Shown here: positions 43,188-52,515 of the stretch, piece after piece | How the letters are laid out: each line of letters starts with the position of its first letter | How positions within the stretch are numbered: the first letter of the stretch is position 1 | DNA from: Chlorobiota bacterium | GTDB taxonomy: Bacteria; Bacteroidota; Ignavibacteria; OLB7 | DNA: 64,000 bases | Assembly (NCBI GenBank): GCA_016710285.1 | Contig: JADJXR010000001.1 | Location: forward strand, 3,040,501 to 3,104,500 | Reading direction: 5' to 3' | Notes under the pieces: model-generated | What the model was told of the DNA's origin: nothing | The model's database searches: none | The model's input: only the letters and a program-made list of their open reading frames with translations | Made by a program: the position numbers and the translations under genes

Positions 43188-44063
43188 ATGATGAATGCAA
43201 AGTTGAAAACATTCGCAGAGTATAAAACTGAAGCACATACGTGGATTACGCTTGCAGGGGGCGAATACTACCCTGATATCCTCCATGATGCTTGCACGTT
43301 ATATGAACCAGTTTTGGTGATGTTTGGGAAAATTTTACGATCGTCGGAGAGTTCTATCCGAGTATTGCAGGAAATTGGGCAGGTGCCCGAGGGATGGATG
43401 CGTATTCAATTATCCCGTGTATTCCGAAAATACGTCAGCCCTGAAACTCCAGTAGAAATGTTAAAGAGGAAAAATCAAATACAAGAGATATGCGAGCGAT
43501 TTGGCAAGAATTTCCGTGCTATTAACCAAGTCCAGCGTGCATTCGACAGCCGCCCTATTCCTGATGAGGCCTTATGTGCATTGCTTTGGGAATACAAAGA
43601 CCGTGGGAAGAAAGGATATGATCTGACATCACGATTTTTTGAGGTTTTCAGGAAAAACTTCCCGGATTTTATCATCGCTGGGCCAGAGGGTGCTGGGCGT
43701 GATATTCCTCTAGGTGAAATCTTCACAAACTATCCCAATCCTCGTCGCCCAGTTGATTTTATTATTCAGCATCAAGCGAAAACGGTAGCAATCGGGTTAG
43801 CCCGATATGATAGCGACCGTGGCGGTTCCCAAGAAGATGATCGCGTAGGTGGCTATATCAATTGTGCAAAGGAAATTTTACGTTATGCGGATAAACATTC
43901 GTTGAAAACAAAAATCATTTTTCTCAATGATGGCCCCGGGTTGCTGCTTGGTTCTATGTGGGATGACTATGCTGCAATTGAGTCAATTCGCAAAAATAGA
44001 GTTGTAGTCACTACACTGCGCATGGTGAACGAACGGATTACAAAGCAATGGTTGCTATCGTAA
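43188..44063 (+). CDS. Putative type II restriction endonuclease
   Basis: A 291-residue protein, AT-richer than its neighbours. The C-terminal part has RRPVDFIIQHQAKTVAIG and YDSDRGGSQEDDRVGGY, resembling the nuclease cores of several type II restriction enzymes. The first 170 residues are helical and probably bind the target site. A full PD-(D/E)xK signature is not obvious, so the family is unassigned. The start (ATG 43188 or 43191) comes 12 bases after the kinase stop. A DNA methyltransferase follows 9 bases later on the same strand. Restriction role is inferred mainly from this pairing. Confidence 0.65.
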   Translation: MMNAKLKTFAEYKTEAHTWITLAGGEYYPDILHDACTLYEPVLVMFGKILRSSESSIRVLQEIGQVPEGWMRIQLSRVFRKYVSPETPVEMLKRKNQIQEICERFGKNFRAINQVQRAFDSRPIPDEALCALLWEYKDRGKKGYDLTSRFFEVFRKNFPDFIIAGPEGAGRDIPLGEIFTNYPNPRRPVDFIIQHQAKTVAIGLARYDSDRGGSQEDDRVGGYINCAKEILRYADKHSLKTKIIFLNDGPGLLLGSMWDDYAAIESIRKNRVVVTTLRMVNERITKQWLLS

Positions 44064-44072
44064 GGAAAAAGC

Positions 44073-45332
44073 ATGGCTGTTAGCATATCACAATCTCGTC
44101 TTCAAAAAAAGAACCTTACTCAAGTAAGTAGTGACCCTATTGTCCCACTGTGGAATCAAGATAAGGGCTCAAATAATCGTTTGTATTTTGGCGATAACTT
44201 GAATATCCTACAACTGTTATCTCAGGAACCTAACGTTCACAATAGTGTGCAGTTGATATACATAGACCCGCCGTATGCTACTGGCGGGGTATTTCAAACA
44301 CGCTCTATGGAGGAAGCATACTCGGACACTCTCCAAGGGGATGATTATCTTGATTTCATGCGAAAAAGATTAGAACTTCTATACGGACTATTGGCAGATA
44401 ATGGCTCGATATTCCTTCATTTGGATAGCATTATGGTGTTCCATGTAAAAGTGATGATGGATGAGATATTCGGAAATGGAAAATTTCGCGGAATGATTAC
44501 TCGTCAAAAATGCAAGCCGAAAAATTATACTCGAAAAACCTTTGGCAATATCTCGGATTATATTCTCTATTATTCAAAAACGGATTCCCCTGTTTGGAAT
44601 CGTCCGTATGAAGATTGGACTGAGGATAAAATCAAAAAAGAATATCCTTACATTGATGAAGCTAATGGAGTTCGCCACAAACGCGTTCCACTTCATGCAC
44701 CCGGAATTCGTAATGGTGCTACCGGGCAAGCATGGAGAAATATGCTGCCCCCCCCTGGCAAACATTGGCAGTACACTCCGGATAAACTAGATGCTATGGA
44801 TGCCAACAATGAAATTTATTGGTCTTCAAATGGAAATCCGCGAAGGAAAGTTTTGTTTGACGAGAACAAGGGGGTTCCGGTGCAAGATATTTGGCTTGAT
44901 TATTTAGATGTTAATAACCAAAACACAAAAACTACTGGCTATCCAACCGAAAAAAATCCAATGATTCTACAAAGAATCATTGAAGCAGCTACTAATAAAG
45001 GCGATTTGGTTCTGGATTGTTTTGCAGGATCGGGAACAACCCTTGCCGTTGCTTCTACATTGAACCGACGATGGATTGGAATAGATTCCAGCCAAATAGC
45101 AATACGGACAATCCTCAATAGGTTTTACTCAGGACTGCAGCCGCTAGGGGATTTTGTTGGACGCGAGCAACCCAGCCAATCGCAAACGTCACTGTTTGGC
45201 GAAGCAAATGATAATGGCGCGGCAGCGCAACATCCCGGCGATTCCATCATCTCGGATTTTGCTTTTTATGGAACTCTGGAGTCAAGGGATCTTTTCAACA
45301 CTGAATTGACCCGCCTTACTGTTGCTGGATAG
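44073..45332 (+). CDS. Site-specific DNA methyltransferase (beta class)
   Basis: A 419-residue N6-adenine or N4-cytosine methyltransferase. Motif IV DPPYATGG is at residues 65-72, and motif I DCFAGSGTTLAV lies late, at about 317. The order IV before I defines the beta class. The block NRWIGIDSS-like sequence (RRWIGIDSSQIAI) is the adjacent SAM pocket. A central variable region (about 120-270) should hold the target recognition domain. AAGGA precedes the ATG. It protects host DNA from the adjacent endonuclease candidate. The region is AT-richer than the flanks, a sign of transfer. Confidence 0.9.
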   Translation: MAVSISQSRLQKKNLTQVSSDPIVPLWNQDKGSNNRLYFGDNLNILQLLSQEPNVHNSVQLIYIDPPYATGGVFQTRSMEEAYSDTLQGDDYLDFMRKRLELLYGLLADNGSIFLHLDSIMVFHVKVMMDEIFGNGKFRGMITRQKCKPKNYTRKTFGNISDYILYYSKTDSPVWNRPYEDWTEDKIKKEYPYIDEANGVRHKRVPLHAPGIRNGATGQAWRNMLPPPGKHWQYTPDKLDAMDANNEIYWSSNGNPRRKVLFDENKGVPVQDIWLDYLDVNNQNTKTTGYPTEKNPMILQRIIEAATNKGDLVLDCFAGSGTTLAVASTLNRRWIGIDSSQIAIRTILNRFYSGLQPLGDFVGREQPSQSQTSLFGEANDNGAAAQHPGDSIISDFAFYGTLESRDLFNTELTRLTVAG

Positions 45333-45459
45333 GTTGCGCCCATGGATTCCTATGCTATGTAGCAAAAACAGATTTAGCGTGTTTATATACGCCAGAAAAG
45401 AGACTGTAGGGATCAATCCATCCCTTGTCGCCCAATACATTTGATCCGAAGTTAATGGT

Positions 45460-47883
45460 ATGCCTACTACGCTGACCTCTCGCTTTGCCTGCGCGCTCAA
45501 GTTCCTGTTGATAGGAATCGCACTCCTTACTCCATTGCCTTTGTGCTCCCAATCCAACCTTGTCGGGGCCGATTCGCTGAACATGACGCTGTTTGGCCAG
45601 CTGAACCCCGTTGACACCGTTGGCCCCCATGCCGCCCTTTGGGGCTGGACCGCTCCCGATGGCCGCGAGTACGCCCTGTTCGGTAGCCAGATTGGAACCC
45701 ATATCATTGACATCACCACGCAGCCAATCCGTGAGGTTGCGTTTGTTTGGGGACCACGCAATTCCTGGCGTGAGATAAAAACCTACAAGCACTACGCCTA
45801 CATTGTCTGCGAAGCCCATACCGAAGGGAAAGGCTTGCAGATTGTGGACCTTTCCGGGCTTCCCAACTCCGTCCAGTTGATCCGCACCGACACCACAAAC
45901 TTCAGCAGTGCCCACACCCTGTTCGTCAACGACCACTACCTGTACGTGAACGGAACCCAACCGGATGAAGGGAAAGCCAACGGCGGAACGATTATCCTTG
46001 ACCTTGAGCCGGACCCAACAACGCCACGCAGGATTGGCCAAGTGGATCCATACTACTTCCACGACAGCTACGCCCGGAACGACACGTTCGTTGGCGCTGC
46101 GGTCTATGGCCAGGGGTGCGACATCTGGGACATCAGCAACCCGGCGGCTCCGGTTCGGCTTGCCAATTTCAACTATCCGTACAGCGGGACCCACAACGCC
46201 GAGCTTACCCCCGACGGCAACTACATCGGCACGTCCGATGAGATAAACTTCACCCCGAAGACGCTGAAAATTTGGGACATCCGCGACCTGAACAACATCC
46301 AGAAAGTGGCGGAATTCACCCCGAACTTGGACGACGTTATCCATAACGTCCATTTCATTGGCCGCTACGCCTATGTGGCATGGTACACCGCTGGCGTGCG
46401 GATCATTGACATGATTGACCCTCGCCACCCACGCGAGGTCGGTTTCTACGACACCTATCCCGGCATAAGCAACGGCTACAACGGTGTGTGGGAGGTGTAT
46501 GGATGGTTCAAATCGGGGAAGGTGATTGCCAGCGACCGGAACACCGGGTTGTGGGTGATGAACTTCAACAACGCCACCGCTGGCTCCATTTCCGGGGTGG
46601 TGCGCGATTCCGCCACCAACCAGCCGATTGCCAACGCCACCATCACCGTCCCGCAACTGAAGCTGACGATTTCCACCAACGCCGACGGAGCCTACTACGT
46701 TGGCGGCGTTGCCGGAACCACCATCACCCTTAACACCTCGCGATTCCCCTACGCTGGAGCCACAACGCAGGAGGTGTTGCAGGGGGACCGGAAGCAGGAT
46801 ATCCTTCTAACAAAACTCCCTCAAGAGTGGCTAACCATCCATGCCCAGGACACCGCAGGGGTGCCGATCAACGACTTCCTGTTTGCGGTGGAGCCGATCA
46901 GCCATTCGGAGAAGGCAAGCAATGGAGAAGGAAGCCTTCTTCTTTCACGCGATAGCACCTTCATGGTGGCCGTGGGGAAGTGGGGATACCGCATCACCCG
47001 CACGCCGGTGAAAATCCCGGAAGGGGGGAAGGATCTGACGGTGACGTTGCAAACCGGCTACGAAGATGACGCAACGCTGGACCTTGGCTGGAGCTACGAC
47101 GACCCCGCCGACAACGCCACCACCGGGCGCTGGGTCCGGATTGTTCCCTATCTGGGCTACAATTGGATTCATCCCGATGCCGAGCCAACGCGGCAGAACG
47201 GCTACGTTTTTATGACCGGCGAACCTCCCCGCAACGCGCCACCGCAGATCAACGATGTGAACCGTGGCCAAACCACGCTGACCTCCCCGATGATGGACCT
47301 GTTCGGCTGGAGCGGCGTGAAAATCCGGTACGACCGCTGGTTCGTCCACTACCCTGCCGACTCGGTCCGCGACTCGCTCTGGATTGAGCTTTCCAACGAC
47401 GGCGGGCAAACCTGGAAGCTGATGCGGTGGCACGCCGAAGGGCGGTCCGGCTGGGCATCGGACACGGTGGAGCCGGGCGAATATCTGCCCCTAACCACCC
47501 AAATGAAATTCCGCATCCGCACCCGCGACACGCTTGGGACCAGCCTTGTGTTTGCCGCAATGGATAACTTCAACGTCTTCGTCACCCCGCCGCTTTCGGC
47601 ACCGCACGCCGCGTCGCAAACGGGGGGCACGCCGGGGATAGAGTTGCGCGCCACCAATGGAGGCGTGGCGGTTCAGTTGGCGGAGAAGTATGCAGGAAAG
47701 CCGGTGAGGATTGAGCTGATTGACCTTCTTGGAAACACAAGGCAGCGGTTGCTTGATGGCGTTCTTTCAGCATCGGCGCAAACGCTTTTCTTCAACCCCG
47801 ATCTCCCTTCCGGCTGGTATGCCGTGCGGGCAAGTGTGGGGGGGGAAGTGGGGCGCATCCAGCCAGTGCTGATCGCCAAATAA
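45460..47883 (+). CDS. Secreted LVIVD/choice-of-anchor B protein with T9SS domain
   Basis: An 807-residue exported protein. A signal peptide (LLIGIALLTPLPLCSQ) precedes a beta-propeller of the choice-of-anchor B/LVIVD type (residues about 45-375) with blades such as TPKTLKIWDIRDLNNIQKVA and RIIDMIDPRHPREVGFYDTY. A carboxypeptidase-regulatory-like domain follows (SGVVRDSATNQPIANATITV). Then comes a beta-sandwich region with tandem-Trp strands and a terminal sorting-type module (VRIELIDLLGNTRQRLLDGV; LPSGWYAVRASVGGEVG). No enzymatic residues. Probably displayed on the cell surface. A hairpin terminator follows. Confidence 0.8.
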   Translation: MPTTLTSRFACALKFLLIGIALLTPLPLCSQSNLVGADSLNMTLFGQLNPVDTVGPHAALWGWTAPDGREYALFGSQIGTHIIDITTQPIREVAFVWGPRNSWREIKTYKHYAYIVCEAHTEGKGLQIVDLSGLPNSVQLIRTDTTNFSSAHTLFVNDHYLYVNGTQPDEGKANGGTIILDLEPDPTTPRRIGQVDPYYFHDSYARNDTFVGAAVYGQGCDIWDISNPAAPVRLANFNYPYSGTHNAELTPDGNYIGTSDEINFTPKTLKIWDIRDLNNIQKVAEFTPNLDDVIHNVHFIGRYAYVAWYTAGVRIIDMIDPRHPREVGFYDTYPGISNGYNGVWEVYGWFKSGKVIASDRNTGLWVMNFNNATAGSISGVVRDSATNQPIANATITVPQLKLTISTNADGAYYVGGVAGTTITLNTSRFPYAGATTQEVLQGDRKQDILLTKLPQEWLTIHAQDTAGVPINDFLFAVEPISHSEKASNGEGSLLLSRDSTFMVAVGKWGYRITRTPVKIPEGGKDLTVTLQTGYEDDATLDLGWSYDDPADNATTGRWVRIVPYLGYNWIHPDAEPTRQNGYVFMTGEPPRNAPPQINDVNRGQTTLTSPMMDLFGWSGVKIRYDRWFVHYPADSVRDSLWIELSNDGGQTWKLMRWHAEGRSGWASDTVEPGEYLPLTTQMKFRIRTRDTLGTSLVFAAMDNFNVFVTPPLSAPHAASQTGGTPGIELRATNGGVAVQLAEKYAGKPVRIELIDLLGNTRQRLLDGVLSASAQTLFFNPDLPSGWYAVRASVGGEVGRIQPVLIAK

Positions 47884-47940
47884 CCCCCCTGGAGAATTGA
47901 CCGTGGAGAATTAGCGGCGTCCCCCGCCGAACCGAAATGA

Positions 47941-47992
47941 AATGCGCATTGTTGAGGCCAGGTTGTGGCAATCAACAATGCGCATTCTGTTT
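47941..47992 (+). terminator. Hairpin terminator after the propeller protein
   Basis: Perfect 14-bp stem AATGCGCATTGTTG (47941-47954) with its complement at 47973-47986, an 18-base loop, then CTGTTTTGG with a T4 run. Located 58 bases after the stop. The convergent SGNH gene ends at 48073. Confidence 0.7.
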
Positions 47993-48072
47993 TGGCGAAT
48001 TGTGTGGAAGCGGATGCCGAAGGTGCAGCAGCGCGATGCGATCCCCTGTTGTTGATGGAGCAGCTTCTTGGC

Positions 48073-49101
48073 TTACTCCAAATCAAGTTGGGTTGGGGTG
48101 GGAGCTTCGTTGGGCGTTGCCAAGGATGTCCCTTTGGTATTCAGGAACCACTGCTTGGTGTACGGGTCGGTGCTGAAGAACGTGGCCAGCAGCTTCCCAA
48201 TTTTGGCTTCGCCAGTTGGGCTGGGGTGCACGCCGTCGGCTTCCACATCTTCCGGCAGCCACGTGTGGCCAACGCTGTTCGGGGTTGCGCCGCTGGTCCA
48301 GAAAGGGGCGGCCCAGGCAACAAGCGGAGCCTTGCGGTCATCGCCATGCCAGTCCAGCCGTGGATCCGTTTCGGCAATCTGTGCTTCGATCAACCATTTC
48401 CACATCCATGAGTTGTAGTAGGCGCGTGGCTCCAGATGCTTCACCAATCCGTCGTCCTCCGGTTTGGGGGAGACGTATTGCGTGGTGTTCCGCCCCGTGA
48501 CGTACACCACCCGAAGGTTCGGGAAAGTGGTGCGGATCCGTTGCAGCAGCTCAATAAATCCCTCACGCTCGCGGTTGACGGCATCGGGGAAGGTGAGTGT
48601 GTCGCCGCGCCCTTCCAACGATCCGGTCTTCAGCCAGATCACCGACACCTGGTTGAACGACGCGCCAGCATCGCGCAAGGTCCGCCCCACGTTGTTCTCA
48701 AAATATCTGCCGCTGGGATCGTTCATTTTCTCCAGCGAAATTCCCCCTTGCCCGCCGTTCACAAACAGCAGGGACGGGTTGAGATTCGGTAGCTTCATTG
48801 CCTCATCAACAAATGCCGGGAACTCCTGCGTGGGGCTGCTTGCGCCAAGCAGCAGCAGCACAATTTTCCCATTTGCCGAAGCAACCCCCGCCGTGTCCAG
48901 CGGGGTGATGCGGATGGTGACGTGTTCCAGCGCGGTTGTGTGGGCGCGTGGCGGGGTGTTGCTGCCGCCGGGATACAGTCCGCCGGAAAATCCTTTGTAG
49001 AGGCCTGTTCCCAGCAGGTCAATAGGGGTAAACGGTTGGGCCGAAATGCTGGCGAAAGCAGCACAACAGAAGAGCGTTGCAAGCAGAGAAGTGCGCATCA
49101 T
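48073..49101 (-). CDS. Secreted SGNH-like hydrolase
   Basis: A 342-residue exported protein. GGAGG lies five bases before the ATG at 49101; the next codon is also ATG. A signal peptide (TSLLATLFCCAAFASISAQ) follows. The body resembles SGNH/GDSL hydrolases: block I VLLLLGASSPTQEFP with the nucleophile candidate Ser in GAS, VNGGQGGISLEK, and a C-terminal DGVHPSPTGEAKI with the Asp-x-x-His pair. It probably cleaves an ester such as a carbohydrate O-acetyl group. There is no T9SS module, so it may remain periplasmic. Confidence 0.65.
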   Translation of the reverse strand: MMRTSLLATLFCCAAFASISAQPFTPIDLLGTGLYKGFSGGLYPGGSNTPPRAHTTALEHVTIRITPLDTAGVASANGKIVLLLLGASSPTQEFPAFVDEAMKLPNLNPSLLFVNGGQGGISLEKMNDPSGRYFENNVGRTLRDAGASFNQVSVIWLKTGSLEGRGDTLTFPDAVNREREGFIELLQRIRTTFPNLRVVYVTGRNTTQYVSPKPEDDGLVKHLEPRAYYNSWMWKWLIEAQIAETDPRLDWHGDDRKAPLVAWAAPFWTSGATPNSVGHTWLPEDVEADGVHPSPTGEAKIGKLLATFFSTDPYTKQWFLNTKGTSLATPNEAPTPTQLDLE

Positions 49102-49317
49102 GGGGACCTCCATTTGGTTACGTTGAAGATAGTTCCGAAGCAACGTTGCCGAACAGAGACAGCTGTAGATGATGCGTTCCTGCGTGGGGGAAAAATAAAG
49201 GTGGGCTACCTCTCTCAAGCGATGCGGTTGAGTATATCCCCAACACTTGGATTACGGATTGCGCCACAACGATCTTGATGCTGCCGTGGAGAAGGCGCTG
49301 CGGTAGAGGGGGGTGGC

Positions 49318-50673
49318 TCACTCCAGCACCAATAATTCTACCATTGATTTCTCCCCAATTTGGAGTTGAAGAAAATAGACTCCTGCTGGAATCCCTTCCG
49401 CAACCAACTCTGCCGTTGCTCCATTCTTGGTTTCGGTGAGATTTATTGGTTGCTCAATGGGAATTTTTTGCCCAATAACATCTGCCAATTCAACAACGCA
49501 TGGAGCGTGTGCAGAAATTCCTTGTAATTGCAGCTTCAGTGTTCGGTTGCGTGCCGGGTTTGGCGAAATAATTAGCTCAGGGGAAATCTTGCATTGGTCT
49601 TGATTGCTCACACCACTGGGCTGTAATGGAACCACTGTTGGATAGCGTCCTTCCCACTGGATACCAGCCAAAAAAAGCCATCGTGTTCGGTCGCTGAAGG
49701 AGTGCGTAACGTCGTTGATTTGGCGGCTGCATGAAGTGATAAACCATTTTCCTTGCCAATCAAAAATTTCGCTGGCGTGCGATGTTGCAAGGAAATATTC
49801 GCTGCGGTCGTTAAAATCAAGCGGATTATCGCTGATGACATACCGGGTACCGTTCCCCCCTTTCCAAAATAAATACCACAACCCGTTCCTCTGAAAAACA
49901 CATGGCGACTCGGGATGAGCGTACGTGAATTCCTCGGTTCCGGTAGTCTTGCGGGTCAGTACCGGCCCGCGATCGGTCCAATGTGTGCGGTCGGGGCTGG
50001 TTGCCGCCGCAACGCAGCTATATTCTTGGTCGGCAGAAGGGCGGTTGGGATCGGCCTTTAACCGAGCCACATAATAGAGAATCCAGCCATGTTGTGGGTG
50101 GGGAATAACGTGCGCGTCGCGGCAAGAAACCGGCCCGCCGGAACCGCCCAAATACCCTTTTGGATGATAGCTTGCCCAGGAAGTATCGGGAGCCATAATT
50201 GGGCTAATAAAGTGACGTTGCCAAGTATAGAGGTCGTTGGAAATTGCCAGCATCATGTGCTCCCCAGCAAAATATCCAACCCCTGCTTCTTTCCCCACGT
50301 AATACATGTAATATTGGCCGTTAAATTCAATCACGTAGGGTGCGGTAACGTGTCCGGCATCCAGCGTGCCGGGTGGGCCAAGCCGCAAGGCTGGCTGCAG
50401 GTGCGTCCAATTCAATAAATCCGGGCTTGTGGCATGGCCAATAACAATCTGGTTGCTGTCGCGATACCAAACCTCGTTGCTCACAGTCCCCTCAATAAAA
50501 TAGAGGTGCCATAAACCATCGGTTCCCTGAATTAAACAGTGGTCGTTGACGTATCCTCCGGGAATATCAAAAACGTAGCGAAAAAGGGCGGAATCGTTGC
50601 GGTTGGCAGGTTGGGAAAAGAGGGGAATAGCCGTAAAAAAAATGAATAGCCAGAAAAATAGAGATGCGCTCAT
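49318..50673 (-). CDS. Secreted GH43/GH32-type glycoside hydrolase with T9SS domain
   Basis: A 451-residue exported protein. The signal peptide is LFFWLFIFFTAIPLFSQ. A five-bladed beta-propeller follows with typical blade motifs (GLWHLYFIEG, GQYYMYYVGKE, GLWYLFWKGGN). Acidic residues in positions usual for the catalytic trio are Asp/Asn in GGYVNDHCL, Asp in SCRDAHVI and Glu in HPESPCVF. The C-terminus is a T9SS sorting domain (LIISPNPARNRTLKLQLQG; GIPAGVYFLQLQIGE). It probably trims extracellular polysaccharide; the substrate is unknown. Adjacent to the SGNH hydrolase on the same strand. Confidence 0.75.
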   Translation of the reverse strand: MSASLFFWLFIFFTAIPLFSQPANRNDSALFRYVFDIPGGYVNDHCLIQGTDGLWHLYFIEGTVSNEVWYRDSNQIVIGHATSPDLLNWTHLQPALRLGPPGTLDAGHVTAPYVIEFNGQYYMYYVGKEAGVGYFAGEHMMLAISNDLYTWQRHFISPIMAPDTSWASYHPKGYLGGSGGPVSCRDAHVIPHPQHGWILYYVARLKADPNRPSADQEYSCVAAATSPDRTHWTDRGPVLTRKTTGTEEFTYAHPESPCVFQRNGLWYLFWKGGNGTRYVISDNPLDFNDRSEYFLATSHASEIFDWQGKWFITSCSRQINDVTHSFSDRTRWLFLAGIQWEGRYPTVVPLQPSGVSNQDQCKISPELIISPNPARNRTLKLQLQGISAHAPCVVELADVIGQKIPIEQPINLTETKNGATAELVAEGIPAGVYFLQLQIGEKSMVELLVLE

Positions 50674-50689
50674 GGAGTTGCCTGATATT

Positions 50690-51406
50690 CTAATTGGTGG
50701 TGCTCATTGTCTGCTTCGGCCATTGTTCCAACTTCCCCAACCATTCATTAAAAAAACGGCATTCCTGCCGCACCGTTGCTAATCCGATTGATTGTATTGC
50801 CAAAGTGCCCATTCGCGGTTTTCGATACCCTTGAATGATTGCCTCCACACGCTTTGATGGAGCAGTGAGACGGGAGTCGTTGATTTCTTCGGGAGTTTCA
50901 AATTGCCTGCGCACTTTTGTTAGGTCTTCTACTAACTCAGGGCGGCCTATGCTTTCTCCAAATGCTTTGCAATCGCTAAATAAAAGCCCTTCAAATTCAT
51001 GCATAACCACATAAGGAGGGAAACGTGCTGGATAGAAGTCGCCGCCAAGCTCACGTTCGATGTCTTGCAGTATGGCTTGTTGTACTCTGCTTGGTTTCTC
51101 CGAGAATAAAAGCCTTGAGGCTTCACCTCTCCCAGGCCAAGATTTATCACCAGTTGAGGGCAACGCATAATAATCTACCATGGTGGTTATCAAACGCTTC
51201 TTGTCGGCTTTTAGGTGCTTGATGATATCCTTACGAGCCGATGGCCAAGAGCGAATGCCGCCGCGGTTTTTGTTCATTCGCGAGTCCCCCAACAGTTTTG
51301 GGCTAACCTCGCTATAACCATAATTATAGAGGTGAGGAGCCAAAACTGCATGAACGAAGCGTTCTTCAGTTATTCCTTCTACTAAAATCAATAAGCGGCT
51401 CATCAT
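50690..51406 (-). CDS. DUF4276 TOPRIM-like protein
   Basis: A 238-residue protein, start at 51406 (MMSRLLILVEGITEERF). Family signatures of DUF4276 are visible: LVEGITEERFVHAVLA with the TOPRIM-like glutamate, TTMVDYYALPST, and PPYVVMHEFEGLLFSD. DUF4276 is related to the RloB/TOPRIM nuclease group and often sits next to AAA15 ATPases. Its ATG comes one base after the stop of the ATPase gene, so it is translated from the same transcript. The coding DNA is AT-richer than the neighbours. Expected effector of a defence pair; activity is inferred from related families. Confidence 0.85.
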   Translation of the reverse strand: MMSRLLILVEGITEERFVHAVLAPHLYNYGYSEVSPKLLGDSRMNKNRGGIRSWPSARKDIIKHLKADKKRLITTMVDYYALPSTGDKSWPGRGEASRLLFSEKPSRVQQAILQDIERELGGDFYPARFPPYVVMHEFEGLLFSDCKAFGESIGRPELVEDLTKVRRQFETPEEINDSRLTAPSKRVEAIIQGYRKPRMGTLAIQSIGLATVRQECRFFNEWLGKLEQWPKQTMSTTN

Positions 51407-51407
51407 A

Positions 51408-52514
51408 TTATTCCATGGCGGGGCGACCCCCAATTTCATTTTTCTCCCATAGCTGACCCAAGCTGTAATCTTCCATCCAAGACGCTAATTCTGCTGAGTT
51501 GAGTCTGGTAAATTCAGTGGAACTATGCACCCTGTTTGCCACAAGAATATCTTCCGGCATAAATTGATCAAGCAACAGCGGAGATTGCGTTGAAACGATC
51601 ACCTGCGTTTGGAACGACACCTCTTGAATTATTGAAGCCAGTATGGCAATCGCATAGGGGTGAAGGCCAAGTTCTGGTTCATCTATTATGATGATGGAAG
51701 GGCGGTAGCGGTGGGGTTGCAGCAGCAAGGTTGCCAGCGCAATAAACCGTAGAGTTCCATCAGAAAATGAAGAGACATCAAAATAGGAATCGGAATTCTT
51801 GTGCGTCCATTCCAGCCGAATTTTCTCGGGATTTAACCGCTGTGGCTCGAGCAAGAAATCATCAAAAAATGGAGCGACAAGCTGGATTGTACGCCTGATT
51901 TGCGTGTATGATGTTTCGTGGCGTTGGCGTAAATAGTACAGAAATGAGGCTATATTGGCTCCATCAGGCCGCAAATAGCGATTGTCATTGATGTCCGAAG
52001 TCCTCTTCATCGGCGAGCTTATGCCCGTATCGTGAAAGTGATAGATGCGCCAGCTATTTAAATGGTTGCGAACATAATCAGCAACCCTATTATACGCTAT
52101 ATCATTAATTCCGGCTTCGCCCCCTTTTGACGTAAGTCTATTGTTCATAGGGGTATCATATTTGGCTTTATTCCAGTATCCTACCACCTCATCTATGGGG
52201 TACAATCGGTCATCCTCTGTTGCGGATAATTCAATGGAATACTGGTTTACCCCTTCATCAAAAGAAATTCCTATTTCTATTTGCGAAGTGATTTTGGAAC
52301 CGAAGTGGAGTATCCTGTTTGCACCGCCTGATTTGACAACATATTCCTGTAATCGCCCTTCGCGAATTGCGTGAAGGAAGGAGAAAACTTCAATGAAGTT
52401 TGATTTACCTGAGCCATTTGGACCAATTACCACATTAACAGACCCGAGCATCAGATTCTTAATTGAATTGATGCTTTTAAAGCCTTTAATAGTTATGGTG
52501 TCAAGTTTGGACAT
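51408..52514 (-). CDS. AAA15-type ATPase of an OLD/RloA-like pair
   Basis: A 368-residue ATPase of the ABC-like AAA_21 group. Walker A is VVIGPNGSGKSNFIEVF at residues 31-39, the signature SSFSDGTLRFIALATLL, Walker B SIIIIDEPELGLHP and the sensor block VIVSTQSPLLLDQF. In OLD, RloA, AbiL and PARIS systems such ATPases sense infection and control a TOPRIM-type nuclease. The ATG at 52514 follows the purK stop by one base, so the pair rides on the purK transcript. AT-richer than purK, suggesting acquisition. No insertion sequence is seen next to it. Confidence 0.88.
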   Translation of the reverse strand: MSKLDTITIKGFKSINSIKNLMLGSVNVVIGPNGSGKSNFIEVFSFLHAIREGRLQEYVVKSGGANRILHFGSKITSQIEIGISFDEGVNQYSIELSATEDDRLYPIDEVVGYWNKAKYDTPMNNRLTSKGGEAGINDIAYNRVADYVRNHLNSWRIYHFHDTGISSPMKRTSDINDNRYLRPDGANIASFLYYLRQRHETSYTQIRRTIQLVAPFFDDFLLEPQRLNPEKIRLEWTHKNSDSYFDVSSFSDGTLRFIALATLLLQPHRYRPSIIIIDEPELGLHPYAIAILASIIQEVSFQTQVIVSTQSPLLLDQFMPEDILVANRVHSSTEFTRLNSAELASWMEDYSLGQLWEKNEIGGRPAME

Positions 52515-52515
52515 T

